Positions 6,776 to 15,134 of a stretch of DNA of 38,726 nucleotides are shown here, in pieces. The stretch is taken from positions 1 to 38,726 of the forward strand of contig NZ_JQJI01000022.1 in the NCBI RefSeq assembly GCF_000745455.1. The letters are read 5' to 3'. Source of the stretch: Mesoaciditoga lauensis cd-1655R = DSM 25116 (lineage in GTDB: Bacteria > Thermotogota > Thermotogae > Mesoaciditogales > Mesoaciditogaceae). The stretch's first letter is position 1; each line of letters starts with the position of its first letter. The notes under the pieces were generated by a model. It saw nothing but the letters and a program-made list of their open reading frames with translations. It did no database searches and was not told where the DNA came from. A program made the position numbers and the translations under genes.

Positions 6776-6804
6776 ATCATAACATAAAAAGTGGATTAAT
6801 GCAA
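6776..6804 (-). promoter_or_regulatory. Sigma-70 promoter of the DEAD-box helicase
   Basis: The minus strand has TTGCAT (6799-6804), a 17-base spacer, and TATGAT (6776-6781). Each hexamer is close to the housekeeping consensus, and the position is right for the helicase transcript starting near 6769. Confidence 0.6.
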
Positions 6805-6855
6805 ACTTCTATGATTTTTTGAGCAAATTCATGTTGGCCGCATGTAATTTAAAAG

Positions 6856-6864
6856 TGTTAGAAT
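6856..6864 (+). promoter_or_regulatory. Extended -10 promoter of the radical SAM gene
   Basis: TGTTAGAAT (TGn followed by TAGAAT at 6859-6864) lies about 67 bases before the start codon. The only -35-like hexamer, TTGGCC at 6834, is at a poor 19-base spacing. It is divergent from the helicase promoter. Confidence 0.4.
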
Positions 6865-6930
6865 ACAAAGAGATTGCTACACGGCGCACGTCAAGAGTTA
6901 AAGTATGAAAGAACATGAAAGGAATTTACG

Positions 6931-7845
6931 ATGATTGAAGAAAAAAACTTAAAGAAGGCTTTGAAATACTTTGAAAGAAACCTTAACAATTGCACAATGT
7001 GCGCACGAAATTGCCACGTGAACAGAACGATACAAAAAGGTTTTTGCGGTCAAGGAGTACAAGCGAAGATAAGTGGCGCTTTGCTCCATTTTGGAGAAGA
7101 ACCTCCGTTGGTTGACAAAAATGGTGCCGGTGCAGTTTTTTTCGTTGGCTGTGGCATGAGATGTGTGTATTGTCAGAATTTTGCCTTTAGTCATCTTAAC
7201 CACGGAAAGGAAATAAGTGATGAAGAACTGGCAAGGCTATTTATTTCCCTTCAAAGATCTGGAGCACAAACTCTGGATTTGGTAACGCCGGAGCCCCATC
7301 TTTACGCGATAATTTCAGCTTTGTTGAAAGCCTCACGAGAAGGTTTTACCCTTCCAATTGTATTTAACACTTCGAGCTACGTAAATGTGGAAACTTTGAA
7401 AGAACTGGATGGAATAGTTGACATTTACCTCGCTGACATTCGCTACACAAACGATGAATTTTCTTTAAAATATTCTGCAAGCCCAGAATACTGGGAGATA
7501 ACTCAAAAAGCTTTGAGAGAGATGTATAGACAAGTTGGGGCGTTTAATTCTGAAAAAATGAAAGGGCTCATAGTTCGTCATTTGATTCTCCCAAATGGTA
7601 TTTCTGGCACTCGAAAGGCAATGAGATTTGTAGCGGAAGAACTTTCGACATCTGTGCCAATTTCATTGATGTCTCAATATTTCCCAGTGTACAAAGCTAA
7701 AAAAATCCCAGAACTGAGCAGAAAGATAACAGAGGAAGAATACGAGCAGGCGCTTTCCATTGTAGAAGGATATGGACTTCGTGGTTGGTATCAACCATGG
7801 GGAGAAAAGGAAAATAACGTGTACGCCAAGTCGATTCATTGGTGA
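6931..7845 (+). CDS. Radical SAM protein related to pyruvate formate-lyase activases (PflX type)
   Basis: The 304-residue protein carries the radical SAM cluster motif CGMRCVYC (C74, C78, C81) near the start of the core barrel. Before it lies a separate cysteine set, C21-x2-C24-x3-C28 and C39, which could bind an extra iron-sulfur centre or zinc. This layout and the conserved GAGAVFFVGCGMRCVYCQN region match the uncharacterised PflX family (COG1313). Members resemble glycyl-radical activating enzymes, but their substrate is not established. AAAGGA precedes the ATG by 8 bases. The gene stands alone, with no glycyl-radical enzyme or AMMECR1/Memo gene next to it. The family call is firm, the function unknown. 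Confidence 0.87.
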   Translation: MIEEKNLKKALKYFERNLNNCTMCARNCHVNRTIQKGFCGQGVQAKISGALLHFGEEPPLVDKNGAGAVFFVGCGMRCVYCQNFAFSHLNHGKEISDEELARLFISLQRSGAQTLDLVTPEPHLYAIISALLKASREGFTLPIVFNTSSYVNVETLKELDGIVDIYLADIRYTNDEFSLKYSASPEYWEITQKALREMYRQVGAFNSEKMKGLIVRHLILPNGISGTRKAMRFVAEELSTSVPISLMSQYFPVYKAKKIPELSRKITEEEYEQALSIVEGYGLRGWYQPWGEKENNVYAKSIHW

Positions 7846-7882
7846 TGCAATAGCAAATGATGAATAACTTTTGATGTGCATC

Positions 7883-7995
7883 AAGTTTAAGAAATCAATT
7901 GGAAAATCTTCGGCATTGAATGAACCCTCCTCGCCAACTTCGTTGGCTCCTCCTCCCAGTTTTGGGCGGAGACTAAAGAAAAGAAGTAATGAATC
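7883..7995 (+). repeat. R4 intergenic repeat
   Basis: The element runs from GTTTAAGAAATCAATT to GAAGTAATGAAT. It contains a perfect hairpin GCCAAC-TTC-GTTGGC (7933-7947) followed by CCCA-GTTT-TGGG inside CTCCCAGTTTTGGGCGGAG. An inverted copy lies at 26529-26677. In both places R4 leads into R1/R2-type repeats, so it may be an end module of the same arrays. It lies 38 bases after the radical SAM gene. Confidence 0.7.
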
Positions 7996-8007
7996 CTTCT
8001 CTGTCCC

Positions 8008-8103
8008 TTGAAGTTTCTGTCAAAACATATGAAGACGCCATACAAGATGTGAAATAACAGAGTTGGAGGCACACGACGTGCCGAGAAAGCGAATCTAACA
8101 GAG
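8008..8103 (+). repeat. R2-type repeat, 5' part
   Basis: The outer arm TTGAAGTTTCTGTCAAAAC, left second-stem arm (CCATACAAGATGTG...), H1 GGCACACGACGTGCC and the joining segment GAGAAAGCGAATC are intact. The sequence then jumps at CTAACAGAG into a linker (GCTTTTTTCTTC) before R1. It carries more of the head than the copy at 1219. Confidence 0.75.
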
Positions 8104-8127
8104 CTTTTTTCTTCTCCACCCAACTTC

Positions 8128-8298
8128 GAAACACTAGCCAGCACTTATGAACTCACCATCTGAAGACTCATAAAAACGAGGTTGGAAAACACACGGATGT
8201 GTTGAGAAAGCGAAGCACTCATGGACGAGTGTCTGAGCGTGCCTCGTTTTTTGAGTCGTAGGGTGGATAAAAGAGTGAATTTGTGATGGCATGTGTTT
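8128..8298 (+). repeat. R1-type nested palindrome, complete 171-bp copy
   Basis: The architecture and length match the copy at 1302-1472. H1 is AACACA-CGGA-TGTGTT, the joining segment GAGAAAGCGAAG, and H2 CACTC-ATGGAC-GAGTG. The right outer arm (GTGATGGCATGTGTTT) has drifted and pairs less well than in the first copy. Confidence 0.8.
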
Positions 8299-8338
8299 TG
8301 AGTTAATTACGTTTTTCTTCTCCTTTCTCTCCCCTTTT

Positions 8339-8521
8339 TTGGAGTTTCTGTCAAAACATATGAAGACGCCATACAAGATGTGAAATAACAGAGTTGGAGG
8401 CACACGACGTGCCGAGAAAGCGAATCTAATAGGATGTTTGTATGCAGCGGGCTCTGTTATGAGCATCTTGTATGGAGATACGTCTGAATCAGTTTTGACA
8501 AAACTTCAAAAATTCTTTTTC
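8339..8521 (+). repeat. R2-type nested palindrome, complete copy plus tail
   Basis: The palindrome runs from 8339 to 8509 (171 bp), with the same stems as the copy at 1514-1684 and a tail AAAAATTCTTTTTCG to 8521. It ends 14 bases from the stop codon of pyk, which reads toward it. The arrangement is the same as at the MFS gene. No other terminator is seen for the long pyk operon. Confidence 0.85.
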
Positions 8522-8534
8522 GCACGTTAGAATT

Positions 8535-9956
8535 TCATTTACGTATTTCTTCGATTTTTATCATATTTGTCGTTCCAGATATACCCCATGGCATCCCAGC
8601 CGTGAGAACAAATCTATCTCCGGGATTGGCAAGTCCCAATGCTATGAGTTTTTGCGTTGAACGTTCTACCATTTCATCTGTGGAATCCACTTTTTCTATC
8701 ACCACTGGCAACACTCCCCATACAAGAGCAAGCCTGTGATAAACGATCCCGTTGGGGGTCGGTGAGAGTATCATCGCCGAAGGCCTGAATCTTGAAACAT
8801 GGCGCGCGGTCAAACCAGAGCTGGTGGAAGCAACTAAGGCCTTGCTTTTCAATTCCACACTCAATTGCCATGCCGACAAAGAAATAGCATCACTTACTCC
8901 ATCACATTTAAACGGGCTAAGAAGTCTTTCACTCTCAGACTTATCGAGAAATTCTTCCGCTTTTTTCGTGATCTTGCTCATGAATTCGACAGCTTCTAAC
9001 GGGTATTTCCCCATAGCCGTTTCTTCTGAAAGCATCACCGCATCTGTCCCATCCAACACCGCATTTGCAACATCTGTCACTTCTGCTCGCGTTGGACGTG
9101 GATTGTTAACCATTGATTCAAGCATTTGAGTAGCGGTTATGACAGGAAGGGCACGTTTGTTGCATTCTTTTATTATGCGTTTTTGTGCAACCGGCAGATC
9201 TTCAGGGTCAATTTCCACTCCCAAATCTCCCCTGGCAACCATCGCCCCATCGGAAACGTCAAGTATTTCTTCTAAATTTTCAAGCGCTTGTTTCGTTTCT
9301 ATCTTCGAAATTATTTTGACATCTTCCATACCGTTTTCTTTCAATATCCTTTTTGCCTTTAAAATGTCTTCAGCCTTTCTCACAAAGGATTGAGCCACGT
9401 ATTCTGGTTTCATTTCTGCGGCAAATTTTAAATCTCTCATATCTTTCTCTGTAAAAGGTGGAATGCTAAGGTCCACCCCCGGCACATTCACACCTCTATT
9501 ATGTGTTATCTGGCCAGAATTAAGAATCAGGGTTTCTATCTCATCTTCACTTGTAGAAAGCACTTCAAGGGCTATTAAGCCATCGTTCATCAATATCTTA
9601 TCTCCCTTTTTCACATCTGATGGGAGTCCTTTGTAATCGATGGAAATCTTTTTCTCGTCGCCGACGATTTCTTTCGTCGTGAGAATAAGTTTTCTCCCTT
9701 TTTCCAGAAAGACGTTATCGCTTTTCAGTTTTCCAGTTCTTATTTTTGGTCCCTCTACATCCACCATTATGGCGAGAGGAACCCCCATGCTTTTTCTTAT
9801 ATCCCTTAAAGTTATTATGAGATTTTTCTTTTCTTCATGTGTGCCGTGAGACATGTTCAAACGTGCAACGTTCATTCCCTTTCTGATGAGCCCTTCGAGC
9901 ATCTCTCTGCGTTCGGTAGAAGGCCCTATGGTACACACTATTTTGGTTTTTCTCAT
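8535..9956 (-). CDS. pyk: Pyruvate kinase
   Basis: The enzyme converts phosphoenolpyruvate and ADP to pyruvate and ATP, the last step of glycolysis. The 473-residue sequence has TKIVCTIGPS at the N-terminus, NMSHG, SKIETKQAL, MVARGDLGVE and TATQMLESM in the usual order, and a normal C-terminal allosteric domain without an extra PEP-utiliser domain. The start ATG at 9956 is favoured over the in-frame GTG at 9965 because GAGGTG lies 6 bases before it. The segment VDVEGPKIRTG carries Lys71 where potassium-dependent enzymes have Glu (GPEIR), which suggests a potassium-independent type. It lies 10 bases after pfkA and is the last gene of the operon. Confidence 0.97.
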   Translation of the reverse strand: MRKTKIVCTIGPSTERREMLEGLIRKGMNVARLNMSHGTHEEKKNLIITLRDIRKSMGVPLAIMVDVEGPKIRTGKLKSDNVFLEKGRKLILTTKEIVGDEKKISIDYKGLPSDVKKGDKILMNDGLIALEVLSTSEDEIETLILNSGQITHNRGVNVPGVDLSIPPFTEKDMRDLKFAAEMKPEYVAQSFVRKAEDILKAKRILKENGMEDVKIISKIETKQALENLEEILDVSDGAMVARGDLGVEIDPEDLPVAQKRIIKECNKRALPVITATQMLESMVNNPRPTRAEVTDVANAVLDGTDAVMLSEETAMGKYPLEAVEFMSKITKKAEEFLDKSESERLLSPFKCDGVSDAISLSAWQLSVELKSKALVASTSSGLTARHVSRFRPSAMILSPTPNGIVYHRLALVWGVLPVVIEKVDSTDEMVERSTQKLIALGLANPGDRFVLTAGMPWGISGTTNMIKIEEIRK

Positions 9957-9966
9957 TTGCCTCACC

Positions 9967-10926
9967 TCACGAGAGTGTATTTGCCAATTCGTAAAGGCTC
10001 AAATCCAATTCTTTCTTGTTTTCAAGCACCTCACTCAGTTTCATCGTCGCAATTCCACTTGATTGCAAACCAACCATAACATCACTTTCTCCATTCATGA
10101 GATTTTGAACTGCAGCAGCACCCAATCTAGATGCAAGCAATCTGTCAAACACCGTTGGTGATCCACCACGTTGAACATGTCCGAGAATGGTTACCCTTGT
10201 TTCATATCCCGTTTTGTTTTCCAAATGTCTTGCGACCGTGTAAGCGCTGGCAGCCCCTTCCGCCACCACGACGATACTGTTTACTTTGCCACGTTTTCTT
10301 CCGGCCAATAACTTATCGGCCAAGGATTGATAATCTATTTTCACTTCTGGAATTATGATGGCTTCTGAACCTGTTGTCAATCCAGCAACTAGTGCTATGT
10401 AACCACAGTTTCTTCCCATGGTTTCCACTATGAATGCCCTTTCATGGGAAGAAGCCGTATCTTTCAATTTTTGAATGTTTTCAACAACCGTGTTCAAACA
10501 GGTGTCAACCCCTATGCACATGTCTGTTCCATGAATGTCGTTGTCTATGCTGGCTGGGATTCCAACAACCTTAACTTCACTTTCGTTGGCTATAAGTGTT
10601 GCACCGTTTAAACTTCCATCGCCACCTATAACCACAAGTCCTTCTATTCCACGTTTCTTTAATATTTCGTATGCTTCTTTGCGTATGTTATCTACCTTGA
10701 ACTCCTCACATCTGGCGGTTCTAAGAATCGTCCCACCTTTTTCCATTATTCCGCCAACATCTGAAAAGTTCAAAGGAACAAAATCATCTTCCAGCAAACC
10801 CGCGTATCCTCGCATTATTCCAAGTACTTCCAAGCCTTTTGAAACTGCATACCTCACAATTGACCTAATAGCAGCATTCATGCCCGGAGAATCTCCTCCA
10901 CTGGTCATGACGGCAATTTTTTTCAT
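9967..10926 (-). CDS. pfkA: ATP-dependent 6-phosphofructokinase
   Basis: The enzyme phosphorylates fructose 6-phosphate with ATP in glycolysis. GGDSPG lies at residues 10-15. GGDGS at 101-105 has Gly where pyrophosphate-dependent enzymes have Asp, so ATP is the expected donor. Catalytic SIDND has D128 and D130. The length from the ATG at 10926 is 319 residues, exactly typical; GGGAGG lies 7 bases upstream of that codon, whereas the longer open frame (to 10956) has no ribosome site. It is 47 bases downstream of mutS and 10 bases upstream of pyk, so the two glycolytic kinases are translated from one message. Confidence 0.97.
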   Translation of the reverse strand: MKKIAVMTSGGDSPGMNAAIRSIVRYAVSKGLEVLGIMRGYAGLLEDDFVPLNFSDVGGIMEKGGTILRTARCEEFKVDNIRKEAYEILKKRGIEGLVVIGGDGSLNGATLIANESEVKVVGIPASIDNDIHGTDMCIGVDTCLNTVVENIQKLKDTASSHERAFIVETMGRNCGYIALVAGLTTGSEAIIIPEVKIDYQSLADKLLAGRKRGKVNSIVVVAEGAASAYTVARHLENKTGYETRVTILGHVQRGGSPTVFDRLLASRLGAAAVQNLMNGESDVMVGLQSSGIATMKLSEVLENKKELDLSLYELANTLS

Positions 10927-10973
10927 TTTCATCCCTCCCAATTCTTTATTCTTCATTTTTCACAAATTCATTT

Positions 10974-13388
10974 TCACTTTTTCAAAGTATCGCTGAAGAA
11001 GGTCAGCTGTCCTTTGCCAACTTTCTTCAATCTTTGTTTGATCTTCTCAACCTCTCCATTTGTAAGGAATCTGACACTTTTCTTTATTTGGCTGGTGGAA
11101 GCAAGAGCATCTGCCACTTGATACGCTCTCTTTATAACTTCTTCTGGAATTCCAGCTATTCTTGCCACTTCTATGCCATAGCTTTTATCTGCACTGCCAT
11201 TTATCACCTTGTGAAGGAATATCACACTATCTTCACTTTCCACAACTTTTATCGTAAGATTGAAAATTCCACTGTAAATTTTTTCCAATTCGGAAAGCTC
11301 GTTGTAATGGGTCGCAAAGATGGTAAAAGCTTTCAGTTTTTGTGAAATGTATTCTGACACAGACCACGCAATGCTTAAACCATCAAAAGTGCTCGTGCCA
11401 CGTCCCACCTCATCCAATATGATGAGTGAATCTCTGGTTGCAAAATGTAGAATGGTTGCAACTTCGGACATCTCAACCAAGAACGTGCTTCTATTCGATG
11501 CGATATCATCGCGTGCTCCTATTCTTGTGAAAATTCGATCGAAAATCTTCAAAACGGCCTTTTTCGCCGGAACAAAAGAACCCATTTGTGCCATCATGGA
11601 TATAAGTGCTACTTGCCTTATAAATGTGGATTTACCGGACATATTTGGCCCCGTGAGCACGACGAATCTTCTTTGTTCGTTCATTTTAAGATCGTTCGGA
11701 ACGAACTCTTTTACGTGTTTCTCAACAGTTGGATGCCTGCTTTCCACAAGTTCAACATGATCTGAGAAAATAGGCAAGGTGTAATTTTCATCCAATGCTA
11801 TTCTCGCAAAAGAGCCTATCATGTCGATAAAGGAAATCTTTTGTGAATTGGAAAATATTTCCTCCTTTTTCCTAAGTATCTCGTTGCAAACCCTTTCAAA
11901 TAGCTCTTTTTCAAGATTTTCTATCATTTCATTGGCATGAAGCATTTTCTTTTCTATTTCTAGAAGCTCTGGCGTTACATATCTCTCAGAGTTGACCAAC
12001 GTTTGCTTTCTCTTGTATTCCGGCGGAATCTCTCCTTTGTACGATTTAGAGATCTCGACGTAAAATCCGAAGACGGTACTGTATCCAACCTTTGCTTTGG
12101 TTTTAAGTTTATCTCTGATGCTTTCTTGATAGCCTGCCAGGTACTCATCCACATCACTTACCAAAGCGCGTGCTTCATCCAATTCCGCGGAAAACCCTTG
12201 GGCTATAACGCCACCTTTTCCCACTTCTCCAGTTGGTTCTTCTTTGATCGCATCTTCTAAAAATTCTCGGAGATCCCTCAAATCCGTCAAACGAAGTTCT
12301 TTGAATATTCCAGTTGAATCTATCCATAAATTCAATTTTTCAAAAGCTCGAAGGCTTTCCCGTAAAGCAACTATATCTGATGGAGTCGCTGCTGGATAAG
12401 CTACTCTGGCCATTATCCTTTCAACATCATGGATTTGCGAAAGCACTTTTCTTAAAGAGATAAGAAGTTCTTCGCTCTGTACAAGCTTTTTCACCAATGA
12501 GTGCCTGTATTCTATTTCTTCTCTTCTTCTCAAAGGAGCTATCATTTCCCTTTTCAAAAGCCTTTGCCCCATCCTGGTAACACATCTGTTCATATGACGA
12601 TAGAGAGAGCTTGTCCCTTTGGACAACACATCTAAGTTCGAAAGGGTATCAGAATCAAGGAACATGCGCGCGTTCTCTCTAAATTTCAATGGCATTTTGA
12701 GGTTGGACAACACCCTTTTTTGAGTATTTTGAAGGTATTTCAAAATCGCCGCGCATGCCACTATTTCATTTAAAGAAAGCTCCAGAAAAGAAATATCGTT
12801 AACCTTAAAATGCTCTTTGAGAAAAGATTCTGAATTCTGGCGATCGAAATACCAATCTTCTACCTTTTCTTTGAAGGTATCGCTGAAGTTTGGAGTGGGA
12901 TCTTCGCTGGTGTATATCACGTGCTTGGGGCTGTACCTGTTTATGGCATCAAGAGATGATTCAACTACAAAATCACCGGTTGATATATCCACCAGTGCCA
13001 CGCTTTTTTCATAAACGGCCGCAATGTAATTGTTTTCCTCGCTTAAAGCATCGTCTTCTATCAACGTCCCCGGTGTGACAACACGGGTTACATCTCTCTT
13101 AACGAGCCCTTTCGCATACTTCGGATCTTCCAACTGATCGCATATGGCAACCTTGTTCCCCTGCTCAACAAGCTTTTTTAAGTACACGTTTAAAGCATGG
13201 TGAGGAATACCTGCCATAGGCTGGTTCCCCCTATGCGTTAAAACCAGTCCCAGGGCTTTGGATATGTATTTTGCATCTTCTCCAAAAGCCTCGTAAAAAT
13301 CGCCGACCCGAAAGAGCAAGACGCTATCAGAGTAGTGCTCTTTCAAATCCATATATTGTTTCATCATGGGCGTTAGTTCATTTTGCAA
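10974..13388 (-). CDS. mutS: DNA mismatch repair protein MutS
   Basis: MutS binds mismatches and small loops and signals repair through ATP. The 804-residue protein has the N-terminal mismatch-reading FYE (31-33, in GDFYEAF), connector, lever and clamp domains, Walker A GPNMSGKST, and Walker B IILDEVGRGTSTFDG, then a short C-terminus. The TTG start at 13388 is supported by GAGGGTG 7 bases upstream and gives TPMMKQYMDLKEHYSDSVLLFRVGDFYE, well aligned with the family; an ATG pair follows at 13367. It overlaps the end of miaB by 11 bases, implying coupled translation. No mutL is present in the window. Confidence 0.97.
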   Translation of the reverse strand: MQNELTPMMKQYMDLKEHYSDSVLLFRVGDFYEAFGEDAKYISKALGLVLTHRGNQPMAGIPHHALNVYLKKLVEQGNKVAICDQLEDPKYAKGLVKRDVTRVVTPGTLIEDDALSEENNYIAAVYEKSVALVDISTGDFVVESSLDAINRYSPKHVIYTSEDPTPNFSDTFKEKVEDWYFDRQNSESFLKEHFKVNDISFLELSLNEIVACAAILKYLQNTQKRVLSNLKMPLKFRENARMFLDSDTLSNLDVLSKGTSSLYRHMNRCVTRMGQRLLKREMIAPLRRREEIEYRHSLVKKLVQSEELLISLRKVLSQIHDVERIMARVAYPAATPSDIVALRESLRAFEKLNLWIDSTGIFKELRLTDLRDLREFLEDAIKEEPTGEVGKGGVIAQGFSAELDEARALVSDVDEYLAGYQESIRDKLKTKAKVGYSTVFGFYVEISKSYKGEIPPEYKRKQTLVNSERYVTPELLEIEKKMLHANEMIENLEKELFERVCNEILRKKEEIFSNSQKISFIDMIGSFARIALDENYTLPIFSDHVELVESRHPTVEKHVKEFVPNDLKMNEQRRFVVLTGPNMSGKSTFIRQVALISMMAQMGSFVPAKKAVLKIFDRIFTRIGARDDIASNRSTFLVEMSEVATILHFATRDSLIILDEVGRGTSTFDGLSIAWSVSEYISQKLKAFTIFATHYNELSELEKIYSGIFNLTIKVVESEDSVIFLHKVINGSADKSYGIEVARIAGIPEEVIKRAYQVADALASTSQIKKSVRFLTNGEVEKIKQRLKKVGKGQLTFFSDTLKK

Positions 13389-14664
13389 TACCTATCACCC
13401 TCTTTGAAATTTCTCCATACAAAGGGCCTGCCGTTGAGCGTGTGATTTTAACTTTTACCTTTTCTCCATCTTCAATCGTTCCTTCAAAAAACACCATTCG
13501 ATTGTCAAGCGTCCTGCCGTATGATTGCGTTCCACTTCTGCCTTCTACTATGATTTCCACTTGAGTTCCCAGCAATTTTTCATTTAGTTCAAGCATTATT
13601 TTATGCTGAAGCGCAGAAAGCTTTGCCATCCTTCGTTTTTTTACGTCAAAAGGCACATCGTCTTTGTAAAATTTTGAAGCCACAGTTCCGGGGCGTGGGG
13701 AATAAGGTGCAAGGTTCAACCTTATGAATTTCACCGCTTTTACCAGAGAAAGCGTTTGTTCAAAATCTTCATCGGTTTCTCCCGGAAATCCCACTATTAT
13801 ATCGCCACCTATCGTGGCTTGCGGAATGGCCTTTCTGATTCTCGCAACTAAATCCAGATATTCCTGTCGAGTGTACCGTCTGTTCATGAGTTTTAGTATC
13901 CTATCGCTTCCCGATTGAGGAGGGAGATGAAAATTTCTTGATATACGTTCATGAGAGGCTACAACCTCTATAAGCTCGTCTGTCAAATCGGAAGGGTAAG
14001 AAGTTAAAAACCAGAATCTTTCTATGCCTTCTATCTTGTAAACCCTTCTGAAAAGCTCTGCAAGTGAAGTTCCATCTTTCAGATCTTTTCCATAAGAATC
14101 AACGTTTTGACCGAGAAATGTTATCTGATTGTGGCCCGTTTTCGCTAGGGCTCTCACCTCTTCCACAATTTCATCTATGGGTCTTGAAATTTCCCTTCCT
14201 CTCGTGTAAGGCACTATGCAGTAGGTGCAAAATTTATCACATCCAGATATTATGTTAACCCACGCATGACGCGCCCTGTCTCTTCCATTCAACATGGATT
14301 GATCTATTTCAAGGATATGATCGGATACATCTACATCTTTTTCTCCCTTAACGGCTTCTACAATGGAATTAAGTGCACGCGTTCCCAAAACGAAATCTGC
14401 CCCTCTTCTTTTGAACTCGCGTGCTTTTATTTGGGCCACACAACCTGTAACGCCAACTCTTATTCCACGTTTTTTCAACCTGCCTATCAAGCTGTACGCC
14501 TTATTCGCAGATTTTTCCCTTACGGCGCATGTGTTTAAAATGACCGTTTCGGCGTCTTTCATATTATCAACAACTTCGATTCCAGCGTTTAGAAGATACC
14601 CTTTCATTATTTCGGTATCCCGCATATTCATTTGACAACCATAAGTTTTAAAGAAAACTTTCAC
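13378..14664 (-). CDS. miaB: tRNA-2-methylthio-N6-isopentenyladenosine synthase
   Basis: MiaB adds a methylthio group to i6A37 of tRNAs that read UNN codons, using two iron-sulfur clusters. The 428-residue protein shows the N-terminal cluster cysteines C10 (YGCQMN), C46 (NTCAVRE) and C75 (TGCVAQ), the radical SAM motif C142, C146, C149 (GCDKFCTYC) followed by IVPYTRGREISRP, and a C-terminal TRAM-like RNA-binding region. All essential cysteines are present. The start overlaps the uspA stop as ATGA, and the end overlaps mutS. Confidence 0.96.
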   Translation of the reverse strand: MKVFFKTYGCQMNMRDTEIMKGYLLNAGIEVVDNMKDAETVILNTCAVREKSANKAYSLIGRLKKRGIRVGVTGCVAQIKAREFKRRGADFVLGTRALNSIVEAVKGEKDVDVSDHILEIDQSMLNGRDRARHAWVNIISGCDKFCTYCIVPYTRGREISRPIDEIVEEVRALAKTGHNQITFLGQNVDSYGKDLKDGTSLAELFRRVYKIEGIERFWFLTSYPSDLTDELIEVVASHERISRNFHLPPQSGSDRILKLMNRRYTRQEYLDLVARIRKAIPQATIGGDIIVGFPGETDEDFEQTLSLVKAVKFIRLNLAPYSPRPGTVASKFYKDDVPFDVKKRRMAKLSALQHKIMLELNEKLLGTQVEIIVEGRSGTQSYGRTLDNRMVFFEGTIEDGEKVKVKITRSTAGPLYGEISKRVIGIAK

Positions 14665-15134
14665 TTCTTTTTCCCACCTTCTGTTTTAACGATGAGTACA
14701 TCGCATGGCGCTTCTTTGAGTAACTTCTTTGCCGTTGAACCAAATAAAAATTCGGACAAGCTTCCGTCTTTATCATGACTTCCAACTACAAGCAAATCCG
14801 CTTTCCATTCTTTGGCATAAGTACCTATCTCTCTATGGGGTACCCCGTATTTTATTTCCTTATTTATCGTTACGCCACTCTCGGAAGATGCCAAATCGTT
14901 CATGAATTCCTTCAACATCTTTTCATTTTCCTTCAACAATTCCAGCTGAGCACCAGTCAACAACGCATCCGATTCATCGATCCCGGGAGAGAAATTCGTA
15001 ACGGTGGTCGTATCTACAACACCTATGAGTGCCACTTCCGATTTTAAAATCTTGGCCAGTTCTATTCCTTTTCTAAACACAGTCTTTGAAGCTTGCGAAG
15101 AATTAACCGCTATAAGTATCCTTTCGTATTCCAT
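14661..15134 (-). CDS. Universal stress protein (UspA family)
   Basis: This is a single-domain Usp protein of about 157 residues. It begins with the first strand ERILIAVNSS and ends with the ATP-binding loop GSHDKDGSLSEFLFGSTAKKLL, which has the G-x2-G-x9-G(S/T)-like spacing of nucleotide-binding members, and the final strand CDVLIVK. Members bind ATP or AMP and aid stress survival; the exact role is unknown. The start is one of three adjacent codons (GTG 15140, GTG 15137, ATG 15134), all served by GAAGGTG. The ATG overlaps the polA stop as TGATG and the stop overlaps miaB as ATGA, so it is tightly coupled in the operon. Confidence 0.9.
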   Translation of the reverse strand: MEYERILIAVNSSQASKTVFRKGIELAKILKSEVALIGVVDTTTVTNFSPGIDESDALLTGAQLELLKENEKMLKEFMNDLASSESGVTINKEIKYGVPHREIGTYAKEWKADLLVVGSHDKDGSLSEFLFGSTAKKLLKEAPCDVLIVKTEGGKKK

